NCBI RefSeq assembly: GCF_009900765.1
Contig: NZ_JAAABL010000002.1
Span: 186,001-250,000 of the forward strand
Source: Rhodovarius lipocyclicus
GTDB taxonomy: Bacteria > Pseudomonadota > Alphaproteobacteria > Acetobacterales > Acetobacteraceae
Length of the DNA: 64,000 nucleotides
Direction: 5' to 3'
The first letter of the stretch is position 1. Each line of letters opens with the position of its first letter. This document shows positions 56,533-64,000 of the stretch, piece after piece. The notes below the pieces were generated by a model that was given only the letters and a program-made list of their open reading frames with translations, was not told the DNA's origin and ran no database searches. The position numbers and the translations under genes are program-made.

Positions 56533-57788
56533 CGGAGGACCGGCGCGCGGAGCTGCGGGCGGCCACGGCCGCTTTTGCCGAGGCGTTGACGCCCCGGCCC
56601 AGCCTCACGCCGCCGCCCGGCAAGGCGCTGGCCGCCAATGTGGTGGCCTTCGCCCGCCTGCTGCGCCGGGCGGGCCTGCCCGTGGGCCCGTCGGAGACAC
56701 TGGCCGCGGCCCGCGCCCTGTCCTTGATCGATATCGGCCAGAAGGCCCAGGTGCGCGCCGCCCTGCGCGCCGTGATGGTGCATCGGCACGAGCACGCCGA
56801 GATCTTCGACACCGCCTTCGCCATCTTCTGGCGCGACCCGGAGGCCAGCCGCCACGCCGCCGCCATGGCGATGCTGGAGGGCATGAAGCCCGAGGAGAAG
56901 CCGCGCGCCGGCAGCCGCCGTATGGCCGAGGCCATGGCCGGCGATCGCCCGCCGCCCCCGCCCAAGGAACCCGAACAGCCCCCGCCGCTGCAGGATGCCT
57001 CGCTGACGGTCAGCGCGCTGGAAAAGCTCCAGACCATGGATTTCGAGGCCATGAGCGCCGCCGAACTGGCCATGGCCCGCGCCGAGATCCGCAAGCTGCG
57101 CCTGCCGCTGGATGAACGCCCGACCCGCCGCACCCGGTTGGGCAGCCGGGGAACGCGCATCGACCTGCGCGCCACTTTGCGCCGCGCCCGGCGTTCGGGG
57201 GGGGAGATCACCACCCTGGTGCGGGCCCGCCGCATCACCCGCCCGCCGCCGCTGGTGGCCATTTGCGACATTTCCGGCAGCATGGCCCGCTATGCCCAGG
57301 TGCTGCTGCATTTCCTGCATGCCGTGACCAATGACCGGGACCGTGTCTCCTGCTTCCTGTTCGGCACGCGCCTGACCAACATCACCCGCCAGTTGAAGCA
57401 CCGCGATGCCGAGGTCGCCTTCGAGATGGTGGCCAAGCTGGTGCCCGATTGGTCCGGCGGCACCCGGATCGGCGAGGCGTTGGAAAAGTTCAACAAGCTG
57501 TGGTCCCGCCGCGTGCTGGGGCAGGGCGCGGTGGTGTTGCTGATCACCGATGGGCTGGACCGGGACGGCGCCGCGGGCCTGGCCGAAGCCACGGAGCGTC
57601 TGCAGCAATCCTGCCGCAAGCTGATCTGGCTCAATCCGCTCTTGCGCTATGCGGGTTTCCAGCCGAAATCCCAAGGCATCCGCGCGATGCTGCCACATGT
57701 GCATGAGTTCCGTCCGGTCCACAGCCTGGATTCCCTCAAGCAACTGGTGGCCGCTCTCAGCGCGCGAAACAGCGGGAGGACCCGATGA
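56529..57788 (+). CDS. coxE: VWA domain protein, CoxE-like
   Basis: 419 residues. N-terminal helical CoxE region (LRRAGLPVGPSETLAAARAL), a Pro-rich linker, then a von Willebrand A domain with the metal-ion site VAICDISGSMARYAQ (MIDAS, about residue 248) and SCFLFGTRLTNITRQL. Partner of the MoxR ATPase before it. GTG start at 56529 overlapping the upstream stop (GTGA). Confidence 0.92.
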   Translation: MTEDRRAELRAATAAFAEALTPRPSLTPPPGKALAANVVAFARLLRRAGLPVGPSETLAAARALSLIDIGQKAQVRAALRAVMVHRHEHAEIFDTAFAIFWRDPEASRHAAAMAMLEGMKPEEKPRAGSRRMAEAMAGDRPPPPPKEPEQPPPLQDASLTVSALEKLQTMDFEAMSAAELAMARAEIRKLRLPLDERPTRRTRLGSRGTRIDLRATLRRARRSGGEITTLVRARRITRPPPLVAICDISGSMARYAQVLLHFLHAVTNDRDRVSCFLFGTRLTNITRQLKHRDAEVAFEMVAKLVPDWSGGTRIGEALEKFNKLWSRRVLGQGAVVLLITDGLDRDGAAGLAEATERLQQSCRKLIWLNPLLRYAGFQPKSQGIRAMLPHVHEFRPVHSLDSLKQLVAALSARNSGRTR

Positions 57789-58099
57789 GCGAGGACATTC
57801 TCTCCGTCGCCGCCGGCTGGCGTGACGCCGGCGAAGCGGTGGCGATCGCGACGGTGGTGGAAACCTGGGGCTCCAGCCCCCGGCCTCCTGGGTCACGCTT
57901 CGCCGTTTCGGAAACCGGCCGCATGGCGGGCAGCGTCTCGGGCGGCTGCATCGAGGGCGCGGTGGCAGAAGCCGCCCGCCAGACCATGCAGAACGGCGCG
58001 CCGCAACTGCTGGATTTCGGCATTTCCGATGAGATGGCCTGGGAAGTGGGCCTGGCCTGCGGTGGCAAGCTGAAGGTGTTCGTGGAGAAGCTCGGGTGA
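57785..58099 (+). CDS. XdhC N-terminal-domain protein (CoxI/CoxF-like)
   Basis: 104 residues consisting only of the XdhC_CoxI domain: AIATVVETWGSSPRPPGSRF, GSVSGGCIEGAVAEAARQ, GLACGGKLKVFVEKL. XdhC-type proteins bind and sulfurate the molybdenum cofactor before insertion into the hydroxylase. In XdhC itself this domain and a Rossmann domain are one chain; here they are two genes. ATG at 57785 overlaps the coxE stop (ATGA). Confidence 0.9.
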   Translation: MSEDILSVAAGWRDAGEAVAIATVVETWGSSPRPPGSRFAVSETGRMAGSVSGGCIEGAVAEAARQTMQNGAPQLLDFGISDEMAWEVGLACGGKLKVFVEKLG

Positions 58100-58773
58100 C
58101 ACCGGATACCCTTTCGCGTCTGCAGGCGGCCGTTGCGGCCAAGGTTCCGGTGGCGCTTTGCACGCGCCTGTCCGACGGCGCCCAGATCCTGTTCCCTGAG
58201 GATGCGGCCGAGCCCGGCCTGGCGGAGGCCGCCGCCGCGGCCCTGGCGGCCGACAAGGCCGCGAACCACGAGGGCTGGTTCATCCACCCCCACAACCCGC
58301 CGATGCGCCTGTTCATCGTGGGGGCGGTGCATGCCGGCCAAGCCATGCTGCCGATGGCCGCTGCTCTGGGTTATGCCGTGACCGTCATCGATCCGCGCCG
58401 CGCCTTCGCGACGGAGGAACGCCTGCCCGGTGTGGCCATCAGCCATGACTGGCCGGATGAAGCGATGGAAGGCCTGAAGCCCGACACCCGCACCGCCATC
58501 GTGACCCTCACGCATGATCCCAAGATCGACGATCCGGCTCTGGATGCCGCGCTGCGTAGCCAGGCCTTCTATATCGGCGCGCTGGGCAGCACCCGCACCC
58601 ATGCCAAGCGTGTGGCGCGGCTGAAGGAGCTGGGCCATGGCGACGATGCCATCGCCCGCATTCATGCCCCGGTCGGGCTGGATATCCGCGCCGTGACGGC
58701 GCCCGAAATCGCGTTGTCGATCATGGCGGAGATCGTGGCGGTGCGCCGCGGATCCCGCCTGGCTGTGCGCTGA
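58096..58773 (+). CDS. XdhC Rossmann-domain protein
   Basis: 225 residues corresponding to the XdhC C-terminal Rossmann domain: MRLFIVGAVHAGQAMLPMAAAL, VTVIDPRRAFATEERLPG, AIVTLTHDPKIDDPAL, YIGALGSTRTHAKR, GLDIRAVTAPEIALSIMAEI. Together with the 104-residue protein before it, it reconstitutes a whole XdhC-type Moco chaperone. GTG start at 58096 overlapping the upstream stop (GTGA). Confidence 0.92.
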   Translation: MTPDTLSRLQAAVAAKVPVALCTRLSDGAQILFPEDAAEPGLAEAAAAALAADKAANHEGWFIHPHNPPMRLFIVGAVHAGQAMLPMAAALGYAVTVIDPRRAFATEERLPGVAISHDWPDEAMEGLKPDTRTAIVTLTHDPKIDDPALDAALRSQAFYIGALGSTRTHAKRVARLKELGHGDDAIARIHAPVGLDIRAVTAPEIALSIMAEIVAVRRGSRLAVR

Positions 58774-60422
58774 TGCGTTTCGGCCCCACCCCGCTGGAGG
58801 ACGCCAAGGGTGCCGTGCTGGCGCACACGCTGCGTGTGCCCGGCCGCGTGCTGAAGAAGGGCACGGTGCTGCAGGAGGACGATATCGAGGCCCTGCGCGC
58901 CGCCAATCTGCGGGAAGTGGTCGCCGCCGTGATGGAAGCGGGCGATGTGCCGGAGGACGAGGCCGCCCAGCGCATCGCGGAGGCCCTGATGGCCCCGCTG
59001 ATCGTGAAGTCCCGCGCCGCGACCGGGCGGGTGAACCTGTTGGCCGATGCCCCAGGGCTGCTGGTGCTGGACACTCAGGCGATCGAGCGCCTGAACGCGC
59101 TGGACGAAAGCCTGACCATCGCCACCCTGCCGAACCACAGCCTGGTGACGGCGCGGGAAATGCTGGCGACCATCAAGGTGATCCCTTTCGCTGTTCCGGG
59201 GCCCGTGCTGCATGTGGCGGAGGCGATGCTCAAGGCGGTACCGCGCCCGGTGTTCAGCATCGCGCCGCTGCGCCCGCTGAAGGTGGGGCTGGTGATGAGC
59301 GAGTTGCCCGGCCAGAAGGAAAGCGCCATGGAGGGCGCGGTCGAGGTCACCCGCGCCCGCGTCGAAGCCCTGAACGGCACCATGCTGCCGGTGGAGCGGG
59401 TGAAGCACGAGACACCCGCCATCGCCGATGCCCTGGTCCGGCTGCGCAAGCAGGGGGCCGAGATGTTCCTGATCGCCGGGGCCTCCGCGGTGGTGGATCG
59501 GCGCGACGTGGCGCCTGCGGCCATCCAGCGTGCCGGCGGGCGGCTGATCCATTTCGGCATGCCGGTGGACCCCGGCAATCTGCTGTGCCTGGGTGCGATC
59601 GGCGATGCGCCGGCGATCGTGCTGCCCGGTTGTGCCAAAAGCCCCAAGCTGAATGGTCTGGACCTACTGCTGCACCGCCTGTTCGCCGGGCTGGAGGTCA
59701 CGGCCCGCGACGTGATGGGCATGGGCGTGGGTGGCTTGTTGAAGGAAATCAGCGAACGCCCGCTGCCGCGCGACAAGGCGCCGAACACCCCGCCCTCCCC
59801 GCACGCGCCCCGCAAGGCGCGGCAAGTGGCGGCCTTGGTGCTGGCGGCCGGACGTTCCCGCCGCATGGCCCCGCTGAACAAGCTGCTGGTCGCGGACGAC
59901 AAGGGCATCGCCATGGTGACGCGGGTGGTGGACCACGCGCTGGCCAGCCGGGCGCGGCCTGTGATCGTGGTGACAGGGCATGAACGCGACCGGGTGGAGG
60001 AAGCCCTCGCTGGCCGCCCGGTGATCTTCGCCCATGCCGAGGATTATGCGCAGGGGCTCTCCGCCAGCCTGAAGACCGGGCTGGCCGCGGTGCCGCCGAA
60101 TGCCGATGGCGTGCTGGTCTGCCTGGGCGATATGCCGCTGGTGAGCGGCACCATGATGGATCGCCTGCTCTCAGCCTTCGACCCGGAGGAAGGGCGTGCC
60201 ATCGTGCAGCCCACCTATCGGGGCAAGCAGGGTAACCCCATGCTGTGGAGCAAGGAATTCATCCCCGCCATCATGGAGGTGACCGGCGATGTCGGCGCCC
60301 GGCATCTGGTGGGCCTGCATGCGGACCGCGTTGTGGAAGTCGAAATGCCCAATGACGGTGTCTTGCGGGATTTCGATACGACGGAGGCGCTGAGAGGCGC
60401 CCCCGGCTTCAGCAAGGTCTGA
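58773..60422 (+). CDS. MoeA-like molybdopterin-binding domain fused to MobA-like nucleotidyltransferase
   Basis: 549 residues. N-terminal part (about 1-345) with MoCF/MoeA-like molybdopterin-binding features (VLAHTLRVPGRVLKKGTVL, LIAGASAVVDRRDVAP, CLGAIGDAPAIVLPGCAKSP). After a Pro linker the C-terminal NTP-transferase domain follows (about 352-549), with the nucleotide motif ALVLAAGRSRRMAPLNKLL and VCLGDMPLVSG. Likely makes the cytosine-dinucleotide form of Moco for the partner hydroxylase (MocA activity). TGATG one-base overlap with the XdhC gene. Last gene of the operon. Confidence 0.9.
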   Translation: MRFGPTPLEDAKGAVLAHTLRVPGRVLKKGTVLQEDDIEALRAANLREVVAAVMEAGDVPEDEAAQRIAEALMAPLIVKSRAATGRVNLLADAPGLLVLDTQAIERLNALDESLTIATLPNHSLVTAREMLATIKVIPFAVPGPVLHVAEAMLKAVPRPVFSIAPLRPLKVGLVMSELPGQKESAMEGAVEVTRARVEALNGTMLPVERVKHETPAIADALVRLRKQGAEMFLIAGASAVVDRRDVAPAAIQRAGGRLIHFGMPVDPGNLLCLGAIGDAPAIVLPGCAKSPKLNGLDLLLHRLFAGLEVTARDVMGMGVGGLLKEISERPLPRDKAPNTPPSPHAPRKARQVAALVLAAGRSRRMAPLNKLLVADDKGIAMVTRVVDHALASRARPVIVVTGHERDRVEEALAGRPVIFAHAEDYAQGLSASLKTGLAAVPPNADGVLVCLGDMPLVSGTMMDRLLSAFDPEEGRAIVQPTYRGKQGNPMLWSKEFIPAIMEVTGDVGARHLVGLHADRVVEVEMPNDGVLRDFDTTEALRGAPGFSKV

Positions 60423-60428
60423 AGCCCT

Positions 60429-61343
60429 TCAGGCTGGGCTGGAGCGCACCCTGCGCGCGGCCCGGTTGCGGCGCTTCGTCAGTTCCCGCCGGGCCCAGAG
60501 AATGGCGCCCGTCACCAGCAGCCCCATCATCGCCACGGAGGCGATGATGTTCAGGACGCTACCGGTCAGCCCGCCCCAATTGCCTTCATGCAGCACGCGC
60601 GGCCAGGCGGTCGGCATGCGGCGCAGGCCCTCCGCCTCGGCGCGATAGATGACGGCGGTCCCGCTATCGTCCAGCACCCGCACCAGCCTCCCACCCCCGA
60701 TGGGGCGGACAAAATCCAGCCCGTTCATGTCGTGCAGGGCGGCCACCTGCTGCAGCGTGATGGTGACGGGCAGCGGGTTGCCCTGGGCGCGCGGCGGGGG
60801 GGGCGTGAAGCTGATGCCGAAAGCTAGGGCCAGGCCCGTCAGCGGGCTGCCCACGACCAGCGGCAGCAGCACCCAGCCTGTCACCTTGTGCCAGCCGGAC
60901 AGCGTATTCCGCAGCCTCGGCCAACCCAGCAACATTCCCAGCGGTGCTAGTGCGACCATGGCGATGGTGCTCGCCGTGACCAGCCAGCCCAGGTCCAGCA
61001 ACAGGGTCTCATGCAGGCGGCGCGTGGTGCCGAAGGCGCCGGCCAGCACGCCAGGTGCGGTCGGGGCGGCGGTGGCCAGGCTGTAGGTGGTCATGCTGCC
61101 CCTGCGGCCGAGTGCCACTGTGCCGTCATAGCCCTGGATGAAGATGGGGCCGCGGGCGGCCTCGGGCCCCGCTGCATCCAGCACGGCGTTCAGCCGCTCC
61201 AGCGTGATGGTGCCGGGGGCTGTGGTCGCCTTCAGGGCGGGTTCCAGGGACAGGAACAGGCCTGTGCCGATCACCAGCAGCAGAGGGAGGGAGAAGGTGA
61301 GTGCCACCCAGCGATGCAGGCGCAGGAACAAGGGTCTGGACAT
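60429..61343 (-). CDS. PepSY-associated TM protein
   Basis: 304 residues. MSRPLFLRLHRWVALTFSLP start with a first helix, three further helices (about 130-150, 175-195, 270-290; the last SVAMMGLLVTGAILWARREL) and PepSY-type periplasmic loops. Usual members reduce or help process ferri-siderophores near TonB receptors, or bind metal. The start ATG at 61343 is chosen because a Fur-like box lies just upstream (61353-61371); an earlier in-frame ATG (61373) would lie within it. Convergent with the Mo-cofactor gene. Confidence 0.85.
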   Translation of the reverse strand: MSRPLFLRLHRWVALTFSLPLLLVIGTGLFLSLEPALKATTAPGTITLERLNAVLDAAGPEAARGPIFIQGYDGTVALGRRGSMTTYSLATAAPTAPGVLAGAFGTTRRLHETLLLDLGWLVTASTIAMVALAPLGMLLGWPRLRNTLSGWHKVTGWVLLPLVVGSPLTGLALAFGISFTPPPPRAQGNPLPVTITLQQVAALHDMNGLDFVRPIGGGRLVRVLDDSGTAVIYRAEAEGLRRMPTAWPRVLHEGNWGGLTGSVLNIIASVAMMGLLVTGAILWARRELTKRRNRAARRVRSSPA

Positions 61344-61352
61344 AGTCCGCCT

Positions 61353-61371
61353 GATATTGCGAATGACTATC
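61353..61371. promoter_or_regulatory. Candidate Fur box upstream of the PepSY gene
   Basis: GATATTGCGAATGACTATC matches the E. coli Fur consensus GATAATGATAATCATTATC at 14 of 19 positions by my alignment. It begins ten bases upstream of the PepSY ATG, overlapping the ribosome-site region, so iron-dependent repression would be expected. Confidence 0.55.
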
Positions 61372-61433
61372 ACTAGCTTATCAGGTGCGGCCTGAGCGTA
61401 ACATCCCCACCGCCCTACGTAATGGAATGTAAC

Positions 61434-62027
61434 TTATACGGCCCTGCGGGATTTCAGCGCCGCCGCCAGCGTGCCGTCATCCAGCACATCCAGCGCGCCG
61501 CCGATGGGCACGCCCTGCGCCAGCCGCGTGATCTGCACGCCGGTAGGGGCCAGGCGTTCCGCCAGCACATGCGCGGTGGCGGCGCCATCCACTGTGGCCG
61601 GCAGGGCCAGGATCACTTCCCGCGTCCTGCCTTCCGCGATGCGTGCCAGCAGGGGCTGGATGGACAGATCACCCGGGCCGGTGCCGCCCAGCGCCGAGAG
61701 CAGCCCACCCAGCACATGATACAGGCCGTGATGGGCGTGGGCGCGCTCCAGCGCCCAGAGCTCTGCGACGCCCTCCACCACGCAGATCGCATCCTGGTCC
61801 CGCGCCGGGTCTGAGCAGATGCGGCAGGGATCGGTGCTGTCCAGATTGCCGCACACCCGGCAGGGCTTCACGGCGGCGGCAGCGGCCGTGAGCGCGTCGG
61901 CCAGGGGCAGCATGCGCGCGGCTGGATCTTGCAGCATGCGCAGCACGGCGCGGCGCGCGCTGCGCCGGCCGAGCCCCGGCAGCTTCGCCAGCATGCCGAC
62001 CAGATGCTCGATGGCATCATGCCTCAT
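61434..62027 (-). CDS. recR: Recombination mediator protein RecR
   Basis: 197 residues. N-terminal HhH MLAKLPGLGRRSARRAVL, zinc finger CRVCGNLDSTDPCRIC (four Cys), Toprim domain (about 80-170; ICVVEGVAELWALE), and TRLAQGVPIGGALDVLDDGTL near the C-terminus. Loads RecA at gaps with RecFO. Downstream of the heparinase-like gene by ten bases; dnaX is not in the window. Confidence 0.96.
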   Translation of the reverse strand: MRHDAIEHLVGMLAKLPGLGRRSARRAVLRMLQDPAARMLPLADALTAAAAAVKPCRVCGNLDSTDPCRICSDPARDQDAICVVEGVAELWALERAHAHHGLYHVLGGLLSALGGTGPGDLSIQPLLARIAEGRTREVILALPATVDGAATAHVLAERLAPTGVQITRLAQGVPIGGALDVLDDGTLAAALKSRRAV

Positions 62028-62037
62028 CGCCTGGGCG

Positions 62038-63687
62038 TCAGCCTTCCGGCTGGGCCACGATGCGGTTGATCTCCCAGCCCACCGCCTCGGTGCCCGGTTC
62101 GGCGTGCAGCACGATCTGCTGGGTGCGGCGCGGCTCGGCGGCCATATAGACGCTTTCCTCCAGCGCTACGCGGGCGCCGCCGGCCACCAGCCGCCAGCCA
62201 TGGCCGGAGGGCAGGCGCATCAGCACATGGCTGCCGTCGCCCGACATGCTGGCGGTAACGCCAGGATGCAGGTGAAAGCGCACGGCCCAGGCCAGGGTCT
62301 CGGTGCCCCCGCCTGGGAGTTCGATGGAATCCTCGCCGTGCAGGTCGTCCCCGCCCTCGGCCAGATAGAGCTTGCGGCGGTGGATGGCGCCATAAGGCTT
62401 GCGGTAGCCGTCATGGGCGATGTCCAGCCAATGGGCGTGGTCGTGCTCCTGGCGGTCCACTTCCACGCGCTCGGGGCGGCGGGCCATGCCGTCCTCCCGC
62501 AGCTCGGCGGAGGAAGTGTCGGCCAGCACCAGCGTGGAATGGGCGGCGGTGGAGCGCAGGGCATCCCGCCAACTGCCATCGGTCAGCGGCAGGGCGCCGC
62601 AGTTCACGATCAGCCGGTCCCGGCCGACGGACATTTCGAACGAGGAGGTGCCGGCATGGGCGAAGCGGTCCGTGCCGCGCGGCAGGCCGGTCGCCACATC
62701 CGGGGCGCGGCCCGGGGGTGGGGCCCCGCAATCCACGATCACCAGCGTGCGGCTGCCCTGCATGCGATGAAAGCCGGTATCGGCCAGCAGCATGGGCGCG
62801 CGGCCCCGCGCCTGGCCATGGTGCAGCACCAGGTCCACCAGCGTCGCCGCTTCCTCACGCGTGCCGTTGAACAGGGCCAGCCCGCCATCCTGATGCCGGA
62901 AGAAGCGCAGCGCCTGGCAGGCGCGTTCCAGCACCAGGGCCAGCTGCGCCGGGGCATTCACCCCCGCGCCATGCAGCAGGTTCCGGATCTCGATGACATC
63001 CTGCACCGCGGCCAGATGCTGGCCGGGGCTGCGCTCCACATGGCCGCCATCAGGGTAGAATTGCCGCTCCAGCTCGCTGGGCAGCAGCCGCAGGGCGCGG
63101 CCGAGCCAGCCTTCCTCCTCCAGCGCCACGGCGGCTGCCATGGCGGCCTTGAGCGTGACGAGCGCGCCGCGATGCGCCGCCTCGGCCGGCAGCCCGGCCA
63201 GTATGGCCCGGGCATCCTGCGCCAGGCGCTGCATCAGGGCGCGGCGGAAGCCGTCATCGGCGGTGGCCGCCATGAAATCCCAATGGCCGAGCCAGGCCGA
63301 GATCCGCGCCCCGGCCACTTCCGGCGCCTGCGCCAGATCCTGGCTCGATCCATTGGCCAGCCAGTCATAGGCCAGATCCCTGGCGCGGACGCGGGCGGCA
63401 TCCGTGCCGAGCGCCCGCAGATCCCGCAGCCAGGCGAAGCCATGTGCCGCAGCGCGCCACAACAGCGGCCCGTCAGCGGGTGCCCAGCCGATGGAAGGCT
63501 GTTCGTCCACTGCCGGCAGCAGGGTGAAGGCGGAGCCAGCGATTTCGAATTCGCCCTGCACGAGGCGCGCGCCGCGCGCGGCTTCTCCGGGCCAGAGATC
63601 CTTGAAGGGGCGGGCGGGTGCCTCGGGCACTCGCAGCGGCTTCAGCCCCGCGAGCCAACGCCGTGCGTTGCGGACCAGATCCGGCAT
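62038..63687 (-). CDS. Heparinase II/III family protein
   Basis: 549 residues. N-terminal alpha-toroid region (about 1-300; ISAWLGHWDFMAATADDGFRR) and a heparinase II/III beta-sheet C-terminal domain (about 315-540; ALFNGTREEAATLVDLVLHH, HAGTSSFEMSVGRDRLIVNCG, AHSTLVLADTSSAE). Polysaccharide lyase fold; substrate not known. No signal peptide is evident. ATG at 63687. Between recR and rpe, as in many alphaproteobacteria. Confidence 0.88.
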   Translation of the reverse strand: MPDLVRNARRWLAGLKPLRVPEAPARPFKDLWPGEAARGARLVQGEFEIAGSAFTLLPAVDEQPSIGWAPADGPLLWRAAAHGFAWLRDLRALGTDAARVRARDLAYDWLANGSSQDLAQAPEVAGARISAWLGHWDFMAATADDGFRRALMQRLAQDARAILAGLPAEAAHRGALVTLKAAMAAAVALEEEGWLGRALRLLPSELERQFYPDGGHVERSPGQHLAAVQDVIEIRNLLHGAGVNAPAQLALVLERACQALRFFRHQDGGLALFNGTREEAATLVDLVLHHGQARGRAPMLLADTGFHRMQGSRTLVIVDCGAPPPGRAPDVATGLPRGTDRFAHAGTSSFEMSVGRDRLIVNCGALPLTDGSWRDALRSTAAHSTLVLADTSSAELREDGMARRPERVEVDRQEHDHAHWLDIAHDGYRKPYGAIHRRKLYLAEGGDDLHGEDSIELPGGGTETLAWAVRFHLHPGVTASMSGDGSHVLMRLPSGHGWRLVAGGARVALEESVYMAAEPRRTQQIVLHAEPGTEAVGWEINRIVAQPEG

Positions 63688-63688
63688 G

Positions 63689-64000
63689 TCAGGCGTTCCC
63701 TCCCCCCCTCAGCGCGGTGATCGCCGCGGCGTAATCCTTGGCACCAAACACGGCCGTTCCGGCCACCAGCACATCTGCGCCGGCTTCCAGGCACAAGGGT
63801 GCCGTGGTCGCGGTCACACCGCCATCCACCTCCAACGCGATATCCCTGCCGGAGGCTGCGATCATCCTGCGGATGCTGGCGATTTTCGGCAACTGGCTCT
63901 GAATGAAGGATTGCCCGCCGAAGCCGGGATTGACCGTCATCACCAGCACCAGGTCCACCAGATCCATCACATGCTCGATGGAACTGGCGGGGGTGGCGGG
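63689..64000 (-). CDS. rpe: Ribulose-phosphate 3-epimerase (5' part beyond window)
   Basis: C-terminal 103 residues visible. [21 protein letters not shown] with the phosphate-binding and catalytic-Asp region, [17 protein letters not shown] and [19 protein letters not shown] are typical. Interconverts ribulose-5-phosphate and xylulose-5-phosphate. The frame is open to position 64000; the start is off the right edge. Confidence 0.95.
   Translation of the reverse strand, partial: PATPASSIEHVMDLVDLVLVMTVNPGFGGQSFIQSQLPKIASIRRMIAASGRDIALEVDGGVTATTAPLCLEAGADVLVAGTAVFGAKDYAAAITALRGGGNA

Noticed and set aside
56340-58346. Minus-strand frame of 668 codons opposite the cox maturation genes
   Set aside because: Overlaps four coupled plus-strand genes with obvious motifs; Arg/Ser/Pro-rich shadow composition.

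Overview
The window looks like ordinary chromosome from a high-GC alphaproteobacterium, most likely an acetic-acid-bacterium relative (Acetobacteraceae, Roseomonas type). I infer this from the very high GC, the Bug- and Ugp-type transport genes, the RodZ-IspG and YdcH-PurE-PurK pairs, a GTTC-N7-GTTC type SOS box in front of dnaE2, and a CarA with an extra N-terminal domain. The taxonomic call is inference. I see no insertion sequence, prophage, CRISPR array or rRNA operon. Genes are tightly packed, and most neighbours on the same strand overlap by 1, 4, 8 or 14 bases. No gene-free gap exceeds about 200 bases.

Layout. 1-11.7 kb: a minus-strand block with a gamma-glutamyltransferase (cut by the left edge), an esterase, an EamA exporter and a quinone oxidoreductase. 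A lone periplasmic binding protein is on the plus strand. Then comes a Ugp-type ABC importer with an orphan Bug receptor downstream and a diaminopropionate ammonia-lyase upstream. 11.7-20.1 kb: a DenD-like dehydrogenase, an OmpA-like porin, ydcH-purE-purK, tRNA-Lys, and an operon of DUF1285, Nudix CoA pyrophosphatase, CCA-adding enzyme and an MsbA-like exporter. 20.2-27.5 kb: a MoxR / DUF58 / BatA-DUF4159 / large membrane protein operon plus a small ankyrin protein. A near-perfect parS centromere site is embedded in the large membrane protein gene. 27.6-34.8 kb: carA (with an HTH-like N-terminal extension), an SDR gene, carB, greA and ilvA. 34.8-46.7 kb: rodZ-ispG, nitronate monooxygenase, lysC, then ubiG, an M81 peptidase and aspartate dehydrogenase, then a LexA-box-preceded dnaE2 and an EamA exporter. 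46.9-52.4 kb: an Lrp regulator, tRNA-Pro, a probable N-carbamoylsarcosine amidase / sarcosine oxidase pair with a divergent LysR, DUF192, a histone-deacetylase-like amidohydrolase and an iron permease. 52.4-55 kb: a 200-base region full of nested hairpins, then a methylisocitrate-lyase-type gene and an ion/organate antiporter. 55-60.4 kb: a six-gene molybdenum-hydroxylase maturation operon (coxG, coxD-like, coxE, split XdhC, MoeA-MobA fusion) without the hydroxylase itself. 60.4-64 kb: a PepSY protein behind a Fur-like box, recR, a heparinase II/III-like protein and rpe (cut by the right edge).

The most noteworthy signals are the parS site inside a coding sequence, the HTH-CarA fusion with inverted repeats and a near-leaderless promoter, and the closed three-hairpin element at 52463-52578. 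Others are the exact SOS box before a dnaE2 that has no imuAB beside it, and the maturation-only cox cluster. I do not see a wholly new enzymatic or defence system. Coordinates were counted by hand, so starts may be off where noted.
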